Source of the DNA: Skermanella pratensis
Lineage (GTDB): Bacteria > Pseudomonadota > Alphaproteobacteria > Azospirillales > Azospirillaceae
Assembly (NCBI RefSeq): GCF_008843145.1
Contig: NZ_CP030265.1
Span: 5,635,001 to 5,699,000, forward strand
Length of the DNA stretch: 64,000 bases
Direction of reading: 5' to 3'
The notes below the pieces were generated by a model. It saw only the letters and a list, made by a program, of their open reading frames with translations, did not search any database and was not told the origin of the DNA. Below, piece by piece: positions 45,665 through 55,321 of this stretch. Position numbers and translations under genes: made by a program. Within the stretch, counting starts at the first letter, position 1, and each line of letters opens with the position of its first letter.

Positions 45665-45842
45665 TGAACATGTCCTGGTCGGTTCGCCCTAGACCGTCAG
45701 CCGGGCGCGTATTAACTGTACCGCGTGAAGAGCGTATGTGTACGGTGTCAGCCGAATCCCCGTACCGGTAATCCCCGTACCGGTTTCGACAAACGCCTCT
45801 TTTCGTAGATAGGCCGTTACCGGGGAAAGAGCAAGGACACGC

Positions 45843-46406
45843 ATGTACATCCTCCTCGCATTCATCATCCTTCCGATCATAGAAATCGCCGTATTCATCC
45901 AGGTGGGCGGCTTGATCGGCTTGTGGCCGACCCTTGCCCTGATCCTCCTGACGGCTTTCGCCGGGGCGGCGTTGCTGCGCGTGCAAGGCTTCGCGGTGGC
46001 TCGGCGGGCTCAGGAGAGCCTTGCCCGCAACGAACTGCCGGTCGCCGAGGTGTTCGACGGTTTCTGCCTGGTCGCGGCGGGAGTGCTCCTGCTGACACCG
46101 GGCTTCGTGACTGATACGCTCGGCGCCCTGCTTTTCATCCCGGCCTTCCGGGGTTTTCTTCGCCGCCGCCTGATCGCCCTGCTGGGCAAGCGCGGCGGCA
46201 TGCGCGTGTTCGTCGACGGAATGGAGGTGAATCCCGACGATCCCTTCGCCCGCAGGACGAACAGGCCGCCGCCCGGCGTGATCGAGGGAGAGTTCACCGA
46301 TGTCACGCCCGGTCCCCCGGACCAGACCGACCTTCCCCCGCCCGGCAGCCCCCCGCCCGATAGCCCCCCGCCCGATAGCCGGTGGCGCCCTCCCCATGGC
46401 CGGTGA
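45843..46406 (+). CDS. fxsA: FxsA family membrane protein
   Basis: 187 aa. The FxsA core has two membrane segments (LLAFIILPIIEIAVFIQVGG, WPTLALILLTAFAGAALL), the amphipathic VAEVFDGFCLVAAGVLLLTPGFVTD loop and IPAFRGFLRRRL. The C-terminal 30 residues are proline-rich with a repeated DNA motif coding S-P-P-P-D. Standard neighbour of secB in this group. Function in cells is not defined. Confidence 0.9.
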   Translation: MYILLAFIILPIIEIAVFIQVGGLIGLWPTLALILLTAFAGAALLRVQGFAVARRAQESLARNELPVAEVFDGFCLVAAGVLLLTPGFVTDTLGALLFIPAFRGFLRRRLIALLGKRGGMRVFVDGMEVNPDDPFARRTNRPPPGVIEGEFTDVTPGPPDQTDLPPPGSPPPDSPPPDSRWRPPHGR

Positions 46407-46415
46407 CATCCCATC

Positions 46416-46973
46416 ATGCTTCTGATCCGACATGGACAGTCCGAGTTCAACGCAGCCTTCGCGATCGAACGCGTCGATCCCGGGCTGATCGATCCGGGCC
46501 TGACCGAAACCGGCCGCGCCCAGGCGGTGGCCGCCGCGGCCCAGCTGTCCGACCGGGGCCTGAAACGCCTGCTCGCCAGCCCCTATACGCGGGCGCTCCA
46601 GACCGCCTCGATCATCGCCGAGGTGCTGGAACTGCCGATCGAGGTCCAGCCCATCCTGGGCGAGCACGCCCATTTCATGTGCGACATCGGGACGCCTCGC
46701 TCGGAGCTGGAGAAGCGGTGGCCGTACCTGGCGTTCGACCACGTGCCGGAGATCTGGTGGCCCGACCAGGAGGAGAACGAGGAGGGCGTCATGATGCGCG
46801 CGGCCGAGTTCCGCGCCATCGCCGCCGGGATGAAGGACGAGCGGCACGTGGGCGTCGTCAGCCACTGGGGCTTCATCCGCGCGCTGACCGGGGAGGAGGT
46901 GACGAACTGCGCCATCGTCGAGTTCAACCCCCGCGGGGCGCCCCGTCCGGGTCTCCCCGGGACCGCGTCCTGA
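46416..46973 (+). CDS. Histidine phosphatase family protein
   Basis: 185-aa phosphoglycerate-mutase-like protein. RHG motif MLLIRHGQSEFN at the very N-terminus, then LASPYTRALQTASII and the second catalytic His in GVVSHWGFIRALTGEEV. Lies between fxsA (10 bp) and secB, co-directional. Substrate unknown. Distinct from the paralogue at 2323. Confidence 0.9.
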   Translation: MLLIRHGQSEFNAAFAIERVDPGLIDPGLTETGRAQAVAAAAQLSDRGLKRLLASPYTRALQTASIIAEVLELPIEVQPILGEHAHFMCDIGTPRSELEKRWPYLAFDHVPEIWWPDQEENEEGVMMRAAEFRAIAAGMKDERHVGVVSHWGFIRALTGEEVTNCAIVEFNPRGAPRPGLPGTAS

Positions 46974-47086
46974 CGCCACCCGTTCATTGCCGTGCCCCGT
47001 GATTCCGTGCTAGCCACAGCACCAGACGCGCAGAACCGACATAATCCGCGCATGCGCCGAATTCACGCGCTCACCAGGAGATCACC

Positions 47087-47554
47087 ATGACCGACCAGTC
47101 CGACGCCGGCCAGAGCCGCCCCACCGCCCTGCCGATCGTCATCAACGCCCAGTACGTCAAGGACTTCTCGTTCGAGAATCCCAACGCCCCTCAGACCCTG
47201 CTGCCCGGCCAGCCGGCTCCCCAGGTCTCGGTCGGCGTCGACGTTCGCAGCCAGCAGGTCGGCGAGACGCTTTACGAGGTCGTCCTGGAGATGCGCTGCG
47301 AGGCCAAGGTCGGCGAGAATACCGCGTTCCTGGTCGAACTGTCCTATGCCGGCCTGTTCACCCTCCAGGGCCTCGCCGACGAGCATATCCGGCCGGTGCT
47401 GCTGATCGAGGGTCCGCGCCTGCTGTTCCCGTTCGCCCGGGCGATCGTCGCCGACGCCACCCGCGACGGCGGCTACCCGCCGCTGATGATCAACCCGATC
47501 GACTTCACCGACCTCTACCGCCGCCAGACCGCCCCGCAGCAGACCACGGCCTGA
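47087..47554 (+). CDS. secB: Protein-export chaperone SecB
   Basis: 155 aa. SecB core: INAQYVKDFSFENPNAP, YEVVLEMRCEAKVG, YAGLFTLQGL, GPRLLFPFARAIVADATRDGG and PLMINPIDFTDLY. A tetrameric chaperone for SecA-dependent export. An AGGAGA ribosome site precedes ATG 47087. Confidence 0.96.
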   Translation: MTDQSDAGQSRPTALPIVINAQYVKDFSFENPNAPQTLLPGQPAPQVSVGVDVRSQQVGETLYEVVLEMRCEAKVGENTAFLVELSYAGLFTLQGLADEHIRPVLLIEGPRLLFPFARAIVADATRDGGYPPLMINPIDFTDLYRRQTAPQQTTA

Positions 47555-47640
47555 CGACCGATACAGCAATCATCCGCGGGCTTGATCCGCGGCTGTCGCC
47601 GTTCAACCGGGAGAAGCTTTTCCGGCGGCATTCCCGTTCT

Positions 47641-47681
47641 CTTGTCGTCATGACCGAATCAAGTCCGGTCATGACGACAAG
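47641..47681. repeat. Solo palindrome related to the 3.2-3.9 kb array
   Basis: A perfect 16-bp stem (CTTGTCGTCATGACCG at 47641 and its complement at 47666) around a 9-nt loop. The reverse strand reads CGTCATGACCGGACTTGAT, the same core as the 156-bp array units (CGTCATGGCCGGACTTGAT). It sits between the convergent secB and rho genes, beside a shorter CCGCGG hairpin near 47577-47593. Confidence 0.8.
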
Positions 47682-47723
47682 GGAGTGTTGCTGTGCCGGA
47701 AAGCCGTGGATCTCCCTTGGCAA

Positions 47724-47776
47724 ATGAAAAAGGCCTTCGCCTCTCTCCGCAAGGAGGAAGCAAAGGCCTTTTTCAT
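47724..47776. terminator. Intrinsic terminator of rho, usable in both directions
   Basis: Perfect 14-bp arms ATGAAAAAGGCCTT (47724-47737) and AAGGCCTTTTTCAT (47763-47776) separated by a 25-nt loop, with runs of A and T on both flanks. It lies between the convergent secB and rho stops, so it can end both transcripts; it is closest to rho. Confidence 0.85.
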
Positions 47777-47792
47777 GTCCGCCAGGAGCGGT

Positions 47793-49049
47793 CTACTGGT
47801 TCATCGAGTCGAAGAACTCGGAGTTGCTCTTGGTGTGCTTCAGCTTGTCCAGCAGGAAGTCGACCGAGTCCGTGACGCCCATGGGCATCAGGATGCGGCG
47901 CAGGACCCACATCTTGGAGATCGTCGCCTTGTCGACCAGCAACTCTTCCTTGCGCGTGCCCGACTTGGTGATGTCGATCGCCGGGAAGGTGCGCTTGTCG
48001 CTGATCTTGCGGTCCAGGATGATCTCGGAATTGCCGGTGCCCTTGAACTCCTCGAAGATCACCTCGTCCATGCGCGACCCGGTATCGATCAGCGCGGTCG
48101 CGATGATGGTCAGCGAACCGCCTTCCTCGATGTTGCGGGCGGCGCCGAAGAAGCGCTTCGGCCGCTGCAGGGCGTTGGCGTCGACGCCGCCGGTCAGCAC
48201 CTTGCCGGAACTGGGGACGACCGTGTTGTAGGCACGCGCCAAGCGGGTGATGCTGTCCAGCAGGATCACCACGTCGCGCTTGTGCTCGACCAGCCGCTTG
48301 GCCTTCTCGATCACCATCTCGGCGACCTGGACGTGGCGGGCCGCCGGCTCGTCGAAGGTGGAGCTGACGACCTCGCCGCGCACGCTGCGCGCCATGTCGG
48401 TCACTTCCTCCGGCCGTTCGTCGATCAGCAGGACGATCAGGTAGACTTCGGGATGGTTCTGGGCGATGGAGTGGGCGATGTTCTGAAGCATCACCGTCTT
48501 GCCGGTGCGCGGCGGCGCCACCACCAGCGCGCGCTGGCCCTTGCCCAGCGGGACGACCAGGTCGATGATCCGGCCGGTGAAGTTCTTCTTGGTCGGATCC
48601 TCGATTTCCATGTTCAGCCGCTCTTCCGGGTAGAGCGGGGTCAAGTTGTCGAAGTTGATCCTGTGCCGGACCTTGTCCGGACTGTCGAAATTGATCGTGT
48701 TGACCTTGAGCAGCGCGAAATAGCGCTCCCCGTCCTTCGGCGCCCGGATCTGTCCCTCGACGGTGTCGCCGGTGCGCAGGCCGAAGCGCCGCACCTGGCT
48801 CGGGCTGACATAGATGTCGTCCGGACCGGGCAGGTAATTGGATTCCGGCGAGCGCAGGAATCCGAAGCCGTCCTGGAGGATCTCCAGCACGCCGTCCCCG
48901 AAGATCGGTACCTCGTTGTCGGCGAGCTGCTTCAGGATGGCGAACATCATATCTTGCTTGCGCAAGGTGCTGGCGTTCTCGATCTGTAATTCTTCGGCGA
49001 ACGCCAGTAACTCGGCAGGCGTCTTACATTTCAACTCTTGGAGGTTCAT
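47793..49049 (-). CDS. rho: Transcription termination factor Rho
   Basis: 418 aa from ATG 49049 ([25 protein letters not shown]); the open frame runs 31 codons further without homology. RNA-binding cold-shock-like domain ([30 protein letters not shown]), ATPase with Walker [35 protein letters not shown] and the R-loop TGGVDANAL. Hexameric RNA helicase. In alphaproteobacteria rho normally follows hemE-hemH-hemJ; here a P-type ATPase on the opposite strand separates them. Confidence 0.97.
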   Translation of the reverse strand: MNLQELKCKTPAELLAFAEELQIENASTLRKQDMMFAILKQLADNEVPIFGDGVLEILQDGFGFLRSPESNYLPGPDDIYVSPSQVRRFGLRTGDTVEGQIRAPKDGERYFALLKVNTINFDSPDKVRHRINFDNLTPLYPEERLNMEIEDPTKKNFTGRIIDLVVPLGKGQRALVVAPPRTGKTVMLQNIAHSIAQNHPEVYLIVLLIDERPEEVTDMARSVRGEVVSSTFDEPAARHVQVAEMVIEKAKRLVEHKRDVVILLDSITRLARAYNTVVPSSGKVLTGGVDANALQRPKRFFGAARNIEEGGSLTIIATALIDTGSRMDEVIFEEFKGTGNSEIILDRKISDKRTFPAIDITKSGTRKEELLVDKATISKMWVLRRILMPMGVTDSVDFLLDKLKHTKSNSEFFDSMNQ

Positions 49050-49401
49050 CGGGAGCCTGTGGGGGACGGAAGCGGCAGTTGAATGCCGGGCGCATTTGCT
49101 TGGGCAGCGCGGCAGAGATGAGGCTATCGGCCGTCGGAGCATCCCCGGGCGGGACGCTCGAGAATATAAAAGGATTCTCGGGATTGGGCCTTCTGATAAA
49201 GATATGGATATACGAACCGGATTGACAAGTCAAACGAAACCGGAACTGTACCGAAGCTCTATATCCGCGGATAGGCGCCGTCCCGCCGCGACGGCCACTG
49301 CGGCGGGTTGTCGCTGAGGTGCCACATGACGCACGATTGCGTTCGTGATCCCGCCTGCTGAAACCAATTCAGGCACAGGGCCAACAATCTTGGAGGACAT
49401 C
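49050..49401. promoter_or_regulatory. Divergent promoter/leader region of rho and the P-type ATPase
   Basis: 352 bp without a gene. It contains a 7-bp hairpin CGAGAAT/ATTCTCG near 49159-49180, and a minus-strand TTGACT (49236-49231) with TATCCA 17 bp downstream, a possible rho promoter. On the plus strand the only clear signal is GGAGG six bp before ATG 49402. A long rho leader would fit the known autoregulation of rho in other bacteria, but no specific attenuator can be shown. Confidence 0.4.
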
Positions 49402-52153
49402 ATGACCGTCGACACCCGGCCGCGGCCGGCACCGGCTCCTGACGGCACCGGCTCCTCCGACGCGCCGGAAGCCTGGCATGCGGTCGGCGCTCCGGATGCG
49501 CTCCGCCGGTTCGGCACGGGCGAACAGGGGCTGAGCGCCGAGGAGGCCGCCGCCCGGCTCGCCAGGATCGGGCCGAACCGGCTGACGCCTCCCCCCGGCG
49601 AAGCGCCCTGGTTCGCTTCCTGGTGCAGTTCAACAACGTGCTGATCTATGTGCTGCTGGCGGCGGCGGCCATGAGCGCCGCCCTGGGCGAGCTGGTCGAC
49701 GCGGCGGTCATCGTCGGCGTGGTGGTGATCAACGCCCTGATCGGCTTCATCCAGGAGGGCAAGGCGGAACAGGCGCTGGACGCCATCCGCGACATGCTGT
49801 CGCCGAACGCCGCCGTGATCCGCGACGGCAGGCGCCGGACCATCCCCGCCGAGGAGCTGGTGCCCGGCGACCTGGTCCAGCTCGCCTCGGGCGACAAGGT
49901 GCCGGCGGACCTGCGCCTGATCGCCGCCCGCAACCTCCAGATCCAGGAATCGGCGCTGACCGGCGAATCGGTGCCGGTCTCCAAGTCGGTCGATCCGGTG
50001 GCCCCGGACGCCGCCCTGGGCGACCGCACCCCGGCGGCCTTCTCCGGGACGCTGGTGACCGTGGGGCAGGGGACCGGGCTGGTGGTCGGCACGGGCGACC
50101 GCACCGAGATCGGCCGGATCAGCACCATGATCGCCGGGGTCGAGACCCTGACGACGCCGCTGCTGGCCCAGATGGCCGCGTTCGGCCGGTGGCTCACCGT
50201 GGGGATCCTGGCGCTGGCCGCCCTCGCCTTCGCGGTCGGCGTCTGGATCCAGGGCTTCGCCATGGACGACATGTTCATGGCGGCGGTCGGCCTGGCGGTC
50301 GCGGCGATCCCGGAAGGGCTCCCGGCGGTCATGACCATCACGCTCGCCATCGGGGTCACCCGCATGGCCCGGCGCAACGCCATCATCCGCCGCCTACCGG
50401 CGGTCGAGACGCTGGGGGCGGTCAGCGTCATCTGCTCGGACAAGACCGGAACCCTGACGCGGAACGAGCTGACGGTCCGCCGGATCGTGACGGCCGGCGC
50501 CGCCTACGACGTGGACGGCATCGGCTACGAGCCGTCCGGCGGGTTCAGGCCCGACGGCCAGGCGGCGGATCACCGGGCTGACCCGGCCGCCGACCCCGTC
50601 CTCGCGGAGATCGCGCGGGCCGTCCTGCTGTGCAACGACGCTTCGGTGTCCGAGCGGGACGGGGAGTGGCACCTTGAAGGCGATCCGACCGACGGCGCTC
50701 TCATGACCCTGGCGCTGAAGGCAGGGCTGGACCAGGCCGGGACGAACCGGGACTGGCCCAGGATCGACCTGATCCCGTTCGAATCGGACCACAAGTTCAT
50801 GGCGACCCTTCACCGCGGCCCCGGCGGCTCCCGGCGAATCTACGTCAAGGGAGCGCCGGAGCGGATCCTCGAGATGGCTTCGGCGGAACGCAGGCCCGAC
50901 GGCGAGGCGCCGGTCGACGCCGCCGAGTGGCACCGGCGTATCGAGGCCATGGCCGCGCACGGCCAGCGGGTGCTGGGTATCGCCGTCCGGGACGCCGGCG
51001 CCGACCAGGGCACGGTGGAGTTCGCCGACGTCACCGGCGGCCTGACCTTGCTGGGGCTGGTCGGGCTGATAGATCCCCCGCGCGAGGAGGCGATCGAGGC
51101 GGTCAGGGCCTGCGCCGCCGCCGGCATCCGGGTCAAGATGATCACCGGCGACCATGCGGTGACGGCAGGGGCGATCGGCGCCGCCTTCGGCCTGGGGGAA
51201 CCCCGGTGCTCACCGGCCGCGACCTCGACCGGCTCGACGGGCGCGGGCTGCTGGAGGCGGCACGGACCACCGACATCTTCGCCCGCACCACGCCCGAGCA
51301 CAAGCTGCGGCTGGTCGAGGCGCTCCAGGCCGACGGCGCCACCATCGCGATGACCGGGGACGGGGTGAACGACGCGCCGGCGCTGAAACGGGCGGATGTC
51401 GGGATCGCCATGGGCAACAAGGGGACGGAGGCCGCGAAGGAGGCGGCCGCCATGGTGCTGGCGGACGACAATTTCGCCTCGATCGCCCGGGCGGTGGCCG
51501 AGGGACGGACGGTCTACGACAACCTGCGCAAGACCATCCTGTTCCTGCTGCCGACCAACGCGGCGCAGGCGATGATCATCCTGGCGGCGATCCTGGCCGG
51601 GACCATGCTCCCGATCACGCCGGTGCAGATCCTGTGGGTCAACATGATCAGCGCGGTGACCCTGGGCCTCGCGCTGGCCTTCGAGCCGAGCGAGCCCGAC
51701 ATCATGCGCCGGCCGCCGCGCAGCCCGGGCGAAGGCATCCTGACCGGCTACATGATCTGGCGGATCCTGTTCGTCATGGTCCTGCTGGTCATCCCCGCCT
51801 TCGGCCTGTTCCTGTGGATGCAATCCTCGGGCGCGCCGCTGGAGCAGGCCCGCACCGTCGCGGTCAACGCGCTGGTGGTCGGCGAGATCTTCTACCTGTG
51901 GAACGCCAGGGCCATCATGAACCCGGTGCTGTCCGTGCGGGGCATCCTCGGCAGCCGGCCGGTGCTGATCTCCATCGCGCTGTGCCTGCTGCTCCAGCTC
52001 GCCTTCACCTACGTGCCGGTGATGCAGGACCTGTTCGGCACCGCGGCGATCGCCGGCACCGACTGGCTGATCCTCGCCGGATTCGGCCTCGCCACCTTCC
52101 TCATCGTCGAGGCGGAGAAGGCTGTGGCGCGGCGGATCATGCGGCGGGGGTGA
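49402..52153 (+). pseudogene. Cation-transporting P-type ATPase, broken by two single-base frameshifts
   Basis: Reading across the shifts gives one full-length protein of about 917 aa: N-terminal domain from MTVDTRPRPAPAP, TGES, SVICSDKTGTLT with the phosphorylated Asp, MTGDGVNDAPALKRADVGIAMG, and AAIPEGLPAVMT (the PEGLP motif of P2A calcium-type pumps). Frame 1 ends in C6 at 49591-49596; one more C restores PPPRRSALVRFLVQF. Frame 2 is lost near G5 51194-51198; one more G restores GGTPVLTGRDLDR. Both breaks are single-base losses in homopolymers and the sequence is otherwise intact, so a sequencing error is likely and the gene may be functional. Confidence 0.85.
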
Positions 52154-52207
52154 TCACGGTGGCCCCGTGGGTCGAGGACGCTGCTTTGGATACACCGCCG
52201 CCCCGTG

Positions 52208-52636
52208 TCAGAACGGCTTGACGATCACGAAGATGACGATGCCGATCATCAGCAGGGTCGGCACCTCGTTCATGATGCGGAAGAAGCGCTGGGGCCGCTG
52301 GTTGCGGTCCTCGGCGAACTTCCGGCGCCAACCCGCCATCATCATGTGGATGGCGGTCAGGCCCACCACGAAGGCCAGCTTGGCGTGGATCCAGCCCATC
52401 TCGAACCAGCCCGGGTTCAGGACCAGCAGCCAGATGCCGAACACGTAGGAGGCGATCATCGCCGGGTTCATGATGGCGCGCAGCAGCCTGCGCTCCATCA
52501 CCTTCAGGGTCTCCGACGTGGCCGACCCGGCGGGGGCCTCGCAGTGGTAAACGAACAGGCGCGGCAGGTAGAGCAGCCCCGCCATCCAAGCGATGATGCT
52601 GATGACGTGGAACGCCTTCACCCAATCGTAGAGCAA
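52208..52636 (-). CDS. hemJ: Protoporphyrinogen oxidase HemJ
   Basis: 142-aa membrane protein with four helices. HemJ features: YDWVKAFHVISIIAWMAGLLYLPRLFVYHCE, LLRAIMNPAMIASYVFG, GWIHAKLAFVVGLTAIHMMM and RIMNEVPTLLMIGIVI. It oxidises protoporphyrinogen IX to protoporphyrin IX, the step before ferrochelatase, and lies 10 bp after hemH. Confidence 0.93.
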   Translation of the reverse strand: MLYDWVKAFHVISIIAWMAGLLYLPRLFVYHCEAPAGSATSETLKVMERRLLRAIMNPAMIASYVFGIWLLVLNPGWFEMGWIHAKLAFVVGLTAIHMMMAGWRRKFAEDRNQRPQRFFRIMNEVPTLLMIGIVIFVIVKPF

Positions 52637-52646
52637 TCCTCGGCCC

Positions 52647-53807
52647 TCACTCGGCCGCCAGGGGGCGCCTGGCCTGCTGTCCGGCGGGGGAGGACTGGCG
52701 GTTGGTCAGCTGGCGGGCCCGCTGCGGGCAGCCCTGGAAGCCGTCCGGGCAGATCCGGCCGCCCGCCTGGGAGCACATCGCCACCTCGCCGGCCAGGGCG
52801 CGGCGCACCAGCCCGGCGAGAGCCTGGATGAAGCTGTCCTCGATGCCGACGGTCGGCACCCGGACGAAGTGGGGTACGCCCTTCTCGTGGGCCAGCTCGC
52901 GATACTCGACCTCGATCTCGACCAGCGTCTCCGAATGCTCGGACACGAAGGCGATCGGGACCACCACCAGCGGCACCTTGTCGACGCCCGCCCGCTCGAT
53001 CTCCGAATCGGTCGAGGGGCCGATCCATTCCAGCGGGCCGACGCGGCTCTGGTAGCAGCTCACCCAGTCCAGGCCGGGCATGCCCAGTTCCTGGACGATC
53101 GCCTCGGCCGTCCGCTCGCACTGCCACTGGTAGGGGTCGCCGCCCTTGACCACCTTCTTCGGCAGCCCGTGGGACGAGAACAGCACCCGCGGCGTGCCGT
53201 GGCCCGCCGCTTCCTCCACCCCGCTCCGGATCAGCCGGGCGGCCGCTTGGATGAAACCGGGCTCGGTCGGGTAGCAGCACACCGTGACCGTCGGCTTGTC
53301 GAGGCCGGCCGCCTTGGCGGCCTGGAACCACATCTTCTCCGACGACGCCGTGGTGGTGGTGGAAAACTGGGGATAAAGCGGCAGGAGCACGATCCGGTCG
53401 GGGTCGAACCGGCGCACCTGGTCGGCGGTCTCGTCGCTCATGGGATGCCAGTAGCGCATCGCGATGAAGGACTTGACCTCGCCCATGTCGGCCAGCGCCG
53501 ATTCGATCGCGCGCGCCTGGGCCTGGGTATTCTCCAACAGGGGCGACTTGCCGCCCAGGATCTCGTAGATCTCGCCCGCCGGCTTGGCGCGCCGCTTGGC
53601 CAGCAGATGGGCGAGCGGCGTCCGGAACAACCCCGGGATACGGATGATCGCCGGATCGTTGAACAGGTTGAACAGGAACGGTCGGACGGCTTCGGGACTG
53701 TCGGGTCCACCCAGGTTGAACAGGACGACAGCGATTTTCTGGTTCGGCATGGTGGTGAAGCTGGTTGCATCCGGTTGATTTGTCCAGTCCTCAATGGGAC
53801 GGGGCAT
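52647..53807 (-). CDS. hemH: Ferrochelatase with cysteine-containing C-terminal tail
   Basis: 386 aa from ATG 53807, which has AAGG 9 bp upstream at the end of hemE; ATG 53750 (MPNQKIAVVLFNLGGPDSPE) is an alternative. Family motifs: FNLGGPDSPEAVRPFL, YPQFSTTTTASS, FSSHGLPKKVVKGGDPY (catalytic His), and PIAFVSEHSETL. A C-terminal extension has MCSQAGGRICPDGFQGCPQR with three Cys. Some bacterial ferrochelatases, including Caulobacter's, carry a [2Fe-2S] cluster; the spacing here is unusual, so cluster binding is only suggested. Inserts iron into protoporphyrin IX. Confidence 0.93.
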   Translation of the reverse strand: MPRPIEDWTNQPDATSFTTMPNQKIAVVLFNLGGPDSPEAVRPFLFNLFNDPAIIRIPGLFRTPLAHLLAKRRAKPAGEIYEILGGKSPLLENTQAQARAIESALADMGEVKSFIAMRYWHPMSDETADQVRRFDPDRIVLLPLYPQFSTTTTASSEKMWFQAAKAAGLDKPTVTVCCYPTEPGFIQAAARLIRSGVEEAAGHGTPRVLFSSHGLPKKVVKGGDPYQWQCERTAEAIVQELGMPGLDWVSCYQSRVGPLEWIGPSTDSEIERAGVDKVPLVVVPIAFVSEHSETLVEIEVEYRELAHEKGVPHFVRVPTVGIEDSFIQALAGLVRRALAGEVAMCSQAGGRICPDGFQGCPQRARQLTNRQSSPAGQQARRPLAAE

Positions 53808-53815
53808 GATTTCGA

Positions 53816-54883
53816 TCAGCCTTGACTTAGATCGGGCCAGGATTTGACCAATGCGGCAAGCTGTCCGACATGCTCGGGCGGCGTCGTCTGGACCACGCCG
53901 TGGCCGAGATTGAACACGAACGGACCGCCGGACAGGCTGCGCAGGATGCCGGTCGCGGACTCGCGCATCGCGTCGCCGCCGGCCACCACCATGATCGGGT
54001 CCAGGTTTCCCTGCACCGGCAGCTTCGGCTGGAGCTCGGCCGCGGCCCATTCCGGCGGCACCGTGGTGTCGAGCCCGAGCGCCGTGACACCGGTCGTCTC
54101 GGCGTATTCCCGGTACATCGCGCCGGCGCCGCGCGGGAACCCGATCACCGGGACGCCGGGATGCCGGGCGTTCAGCAGCTCGACCAGCCGCCTGGTCGGC
54201 TCGATCACCCATTTGCGGAACTCGGGCGCCGGCAGCACGCCGGCCCAGCTGTCGAACACCTGGACCGCCTCGGCCCCGGCCTGGATCTGGGCCGAGAGAT
54301 AATCCGCCGTCGTCCGCACCAGCAGGTCGATCAGCGCCTGGAAACCCTGCGGATCCCCGTAGGCGAACCGCTTGACGTGGGCGTACTCCTTCGAGCCGCC
54401 GCCCTCGACCATGTAGCACGCCACCGTCCAGGGCGATCCCGCGAACCCGATCAGCGCCGTCGTCTCCGGGATCGCGGTCGAGAGCCGCCGCACCGTCTCG
54501 TAGACGGGGGCCAGCCGCTCGTGGAAGGCATCGGTCGACAGCCGGTTCAGGCCGGAGGCTTCGCGGATCGGGTCGAGCTGCGGCCCCTCGCCTTCCACAT
54601 AGTCCAGCTTCTGCCCCAGCGCGTGCGGCACCACCAGGATGTCGGAGAACAGGATCGCGGCGTCCATGCCGTAGCGGCGGAGCGGCTGCAACGTCACCTC
54701 GACCGCCAGCTCGGGCGCGAAGCACAGGTCCAGGAAGCTGCCCGCCTGCGCCCGGGTCGCCCGGTATTCCGGAAGATACCGGCCGGCCTGACGCATCAGC
54801 CAGAACGGGGGCCTCGCCAGGGTCTCCCCGTTCAAGGCGCGGATGAACAACTTCTGCGAGCTTTCCAAGGTGCGAAATTCCAT
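53816..54883 (-). CDS. hemE: Uroporphyrinogen decarboxylase
   Basis: 355 aa from ATG 54883 ([20 protein letters not shown]); GTG 54928 would add 15 residues and reach into the origin region. Signatures: [21 protein letters not shown] near the N-terminus and [22 protein letters not shown] in the middle. Converts uroporphyrinogen III to coproporphyrinogen III. The first gene of hemE-hemH-hemJ, transcribed away from oriC as in Caulobacter. Confidence 0.95.
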   Translation of the reverse strand: MEFRTLESSQKLFIRALNGETLARPPFWLMRQAGRYLPEYRATRAQAGSFLDLCFAPELAVEVTLQPLRRYGMDAAILFSDILVVPHALGQKLDYVEGEGPQLDPIREASGLNRLSTDAFHERLAPVYETVRRLSTAIPETTALIGFAGSPWTVACYMVEGGGSKEYAHVKRFAYGDPQGFQALIDLLVRTTADYLSAQIQAGAEAVQVFDSWAGVLPAPEFRKWVIEPTRRLVELLNARHPGVPVIGFPRGAGAMYREYAETTGVTALGLDTTVPPEWAAAELQPKLPVQGNLDPIMVVAGGDAMRESATGILRSLSGGPFVFNLGHGVVQTTPPEHVGQLAALVKSWPDLSQG

Positions 54884-55321
54884 TCCGAAAGAAGGCGGGG
54901 CCGAGGGCTCGGAAAGCCTTATCCCCACTCAGGGCCAAGACCCTCTTCTATCCTGATTCCTTTTATAGAAGAAGGGTGGCTGTGGATGATCCCTGTGGAA
55001 ACCGGTGATTACATTTCATCCCCACAATGATCCACAGGCTGTGGGAAGGTCACCCGGATTTGTGGACCTCTTCTGGATCGTTTGAGCGATTCCATCGGTA
55101 ATGCTATAGACTCAACAACTCTGGGAGTCATGGGGATAACAGCCCCGAACGGAGAGCTGTCCGCGACTCTCACGGCGACCCATGTAATTATCCGCAGCGG
55201 GGGCAGGTCACCGGCATTCCGGGGCATTACGATCATCAATGGCCCGCCATGACGCGCCACCCCGGAAAAAGGCCGACTTATCCCCGGTAATCATCGAGAT
55301 ATACACAGGCTGACCTTTGGC
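54884..55321. other. Predicted chromosomal replication origin (oriC)
   Basis: 438 bp between divergent hemE and the DUF299 kinase, the position of the Caulobacter origin. DnaA-box-like 9-mers (consensus TTATCCACA): TTATCCCCA 54919, TGTGGATGA 54981, TGATCCACA 55028, TGGGGATAA 55131, TTATCCGCA 55188 (each one mismatch) and TTATCCCCG 55278 (two). An AT-rich patch (TTCCTTTTATAGAAGAA) lies at 54957-54973. No TTAA-N7-TTAA CtrA box was seen. The region may also hold promoters for both genes. Confidence 0.75.

Noticed and set aside
54884-54928. GTG 54928 as the hemE start
   Set aside because: It would add 15 non-conserved residues and run into a DnaA-box-like site; ATG 54883 begins with the family's usual [11 protein letters not shown].
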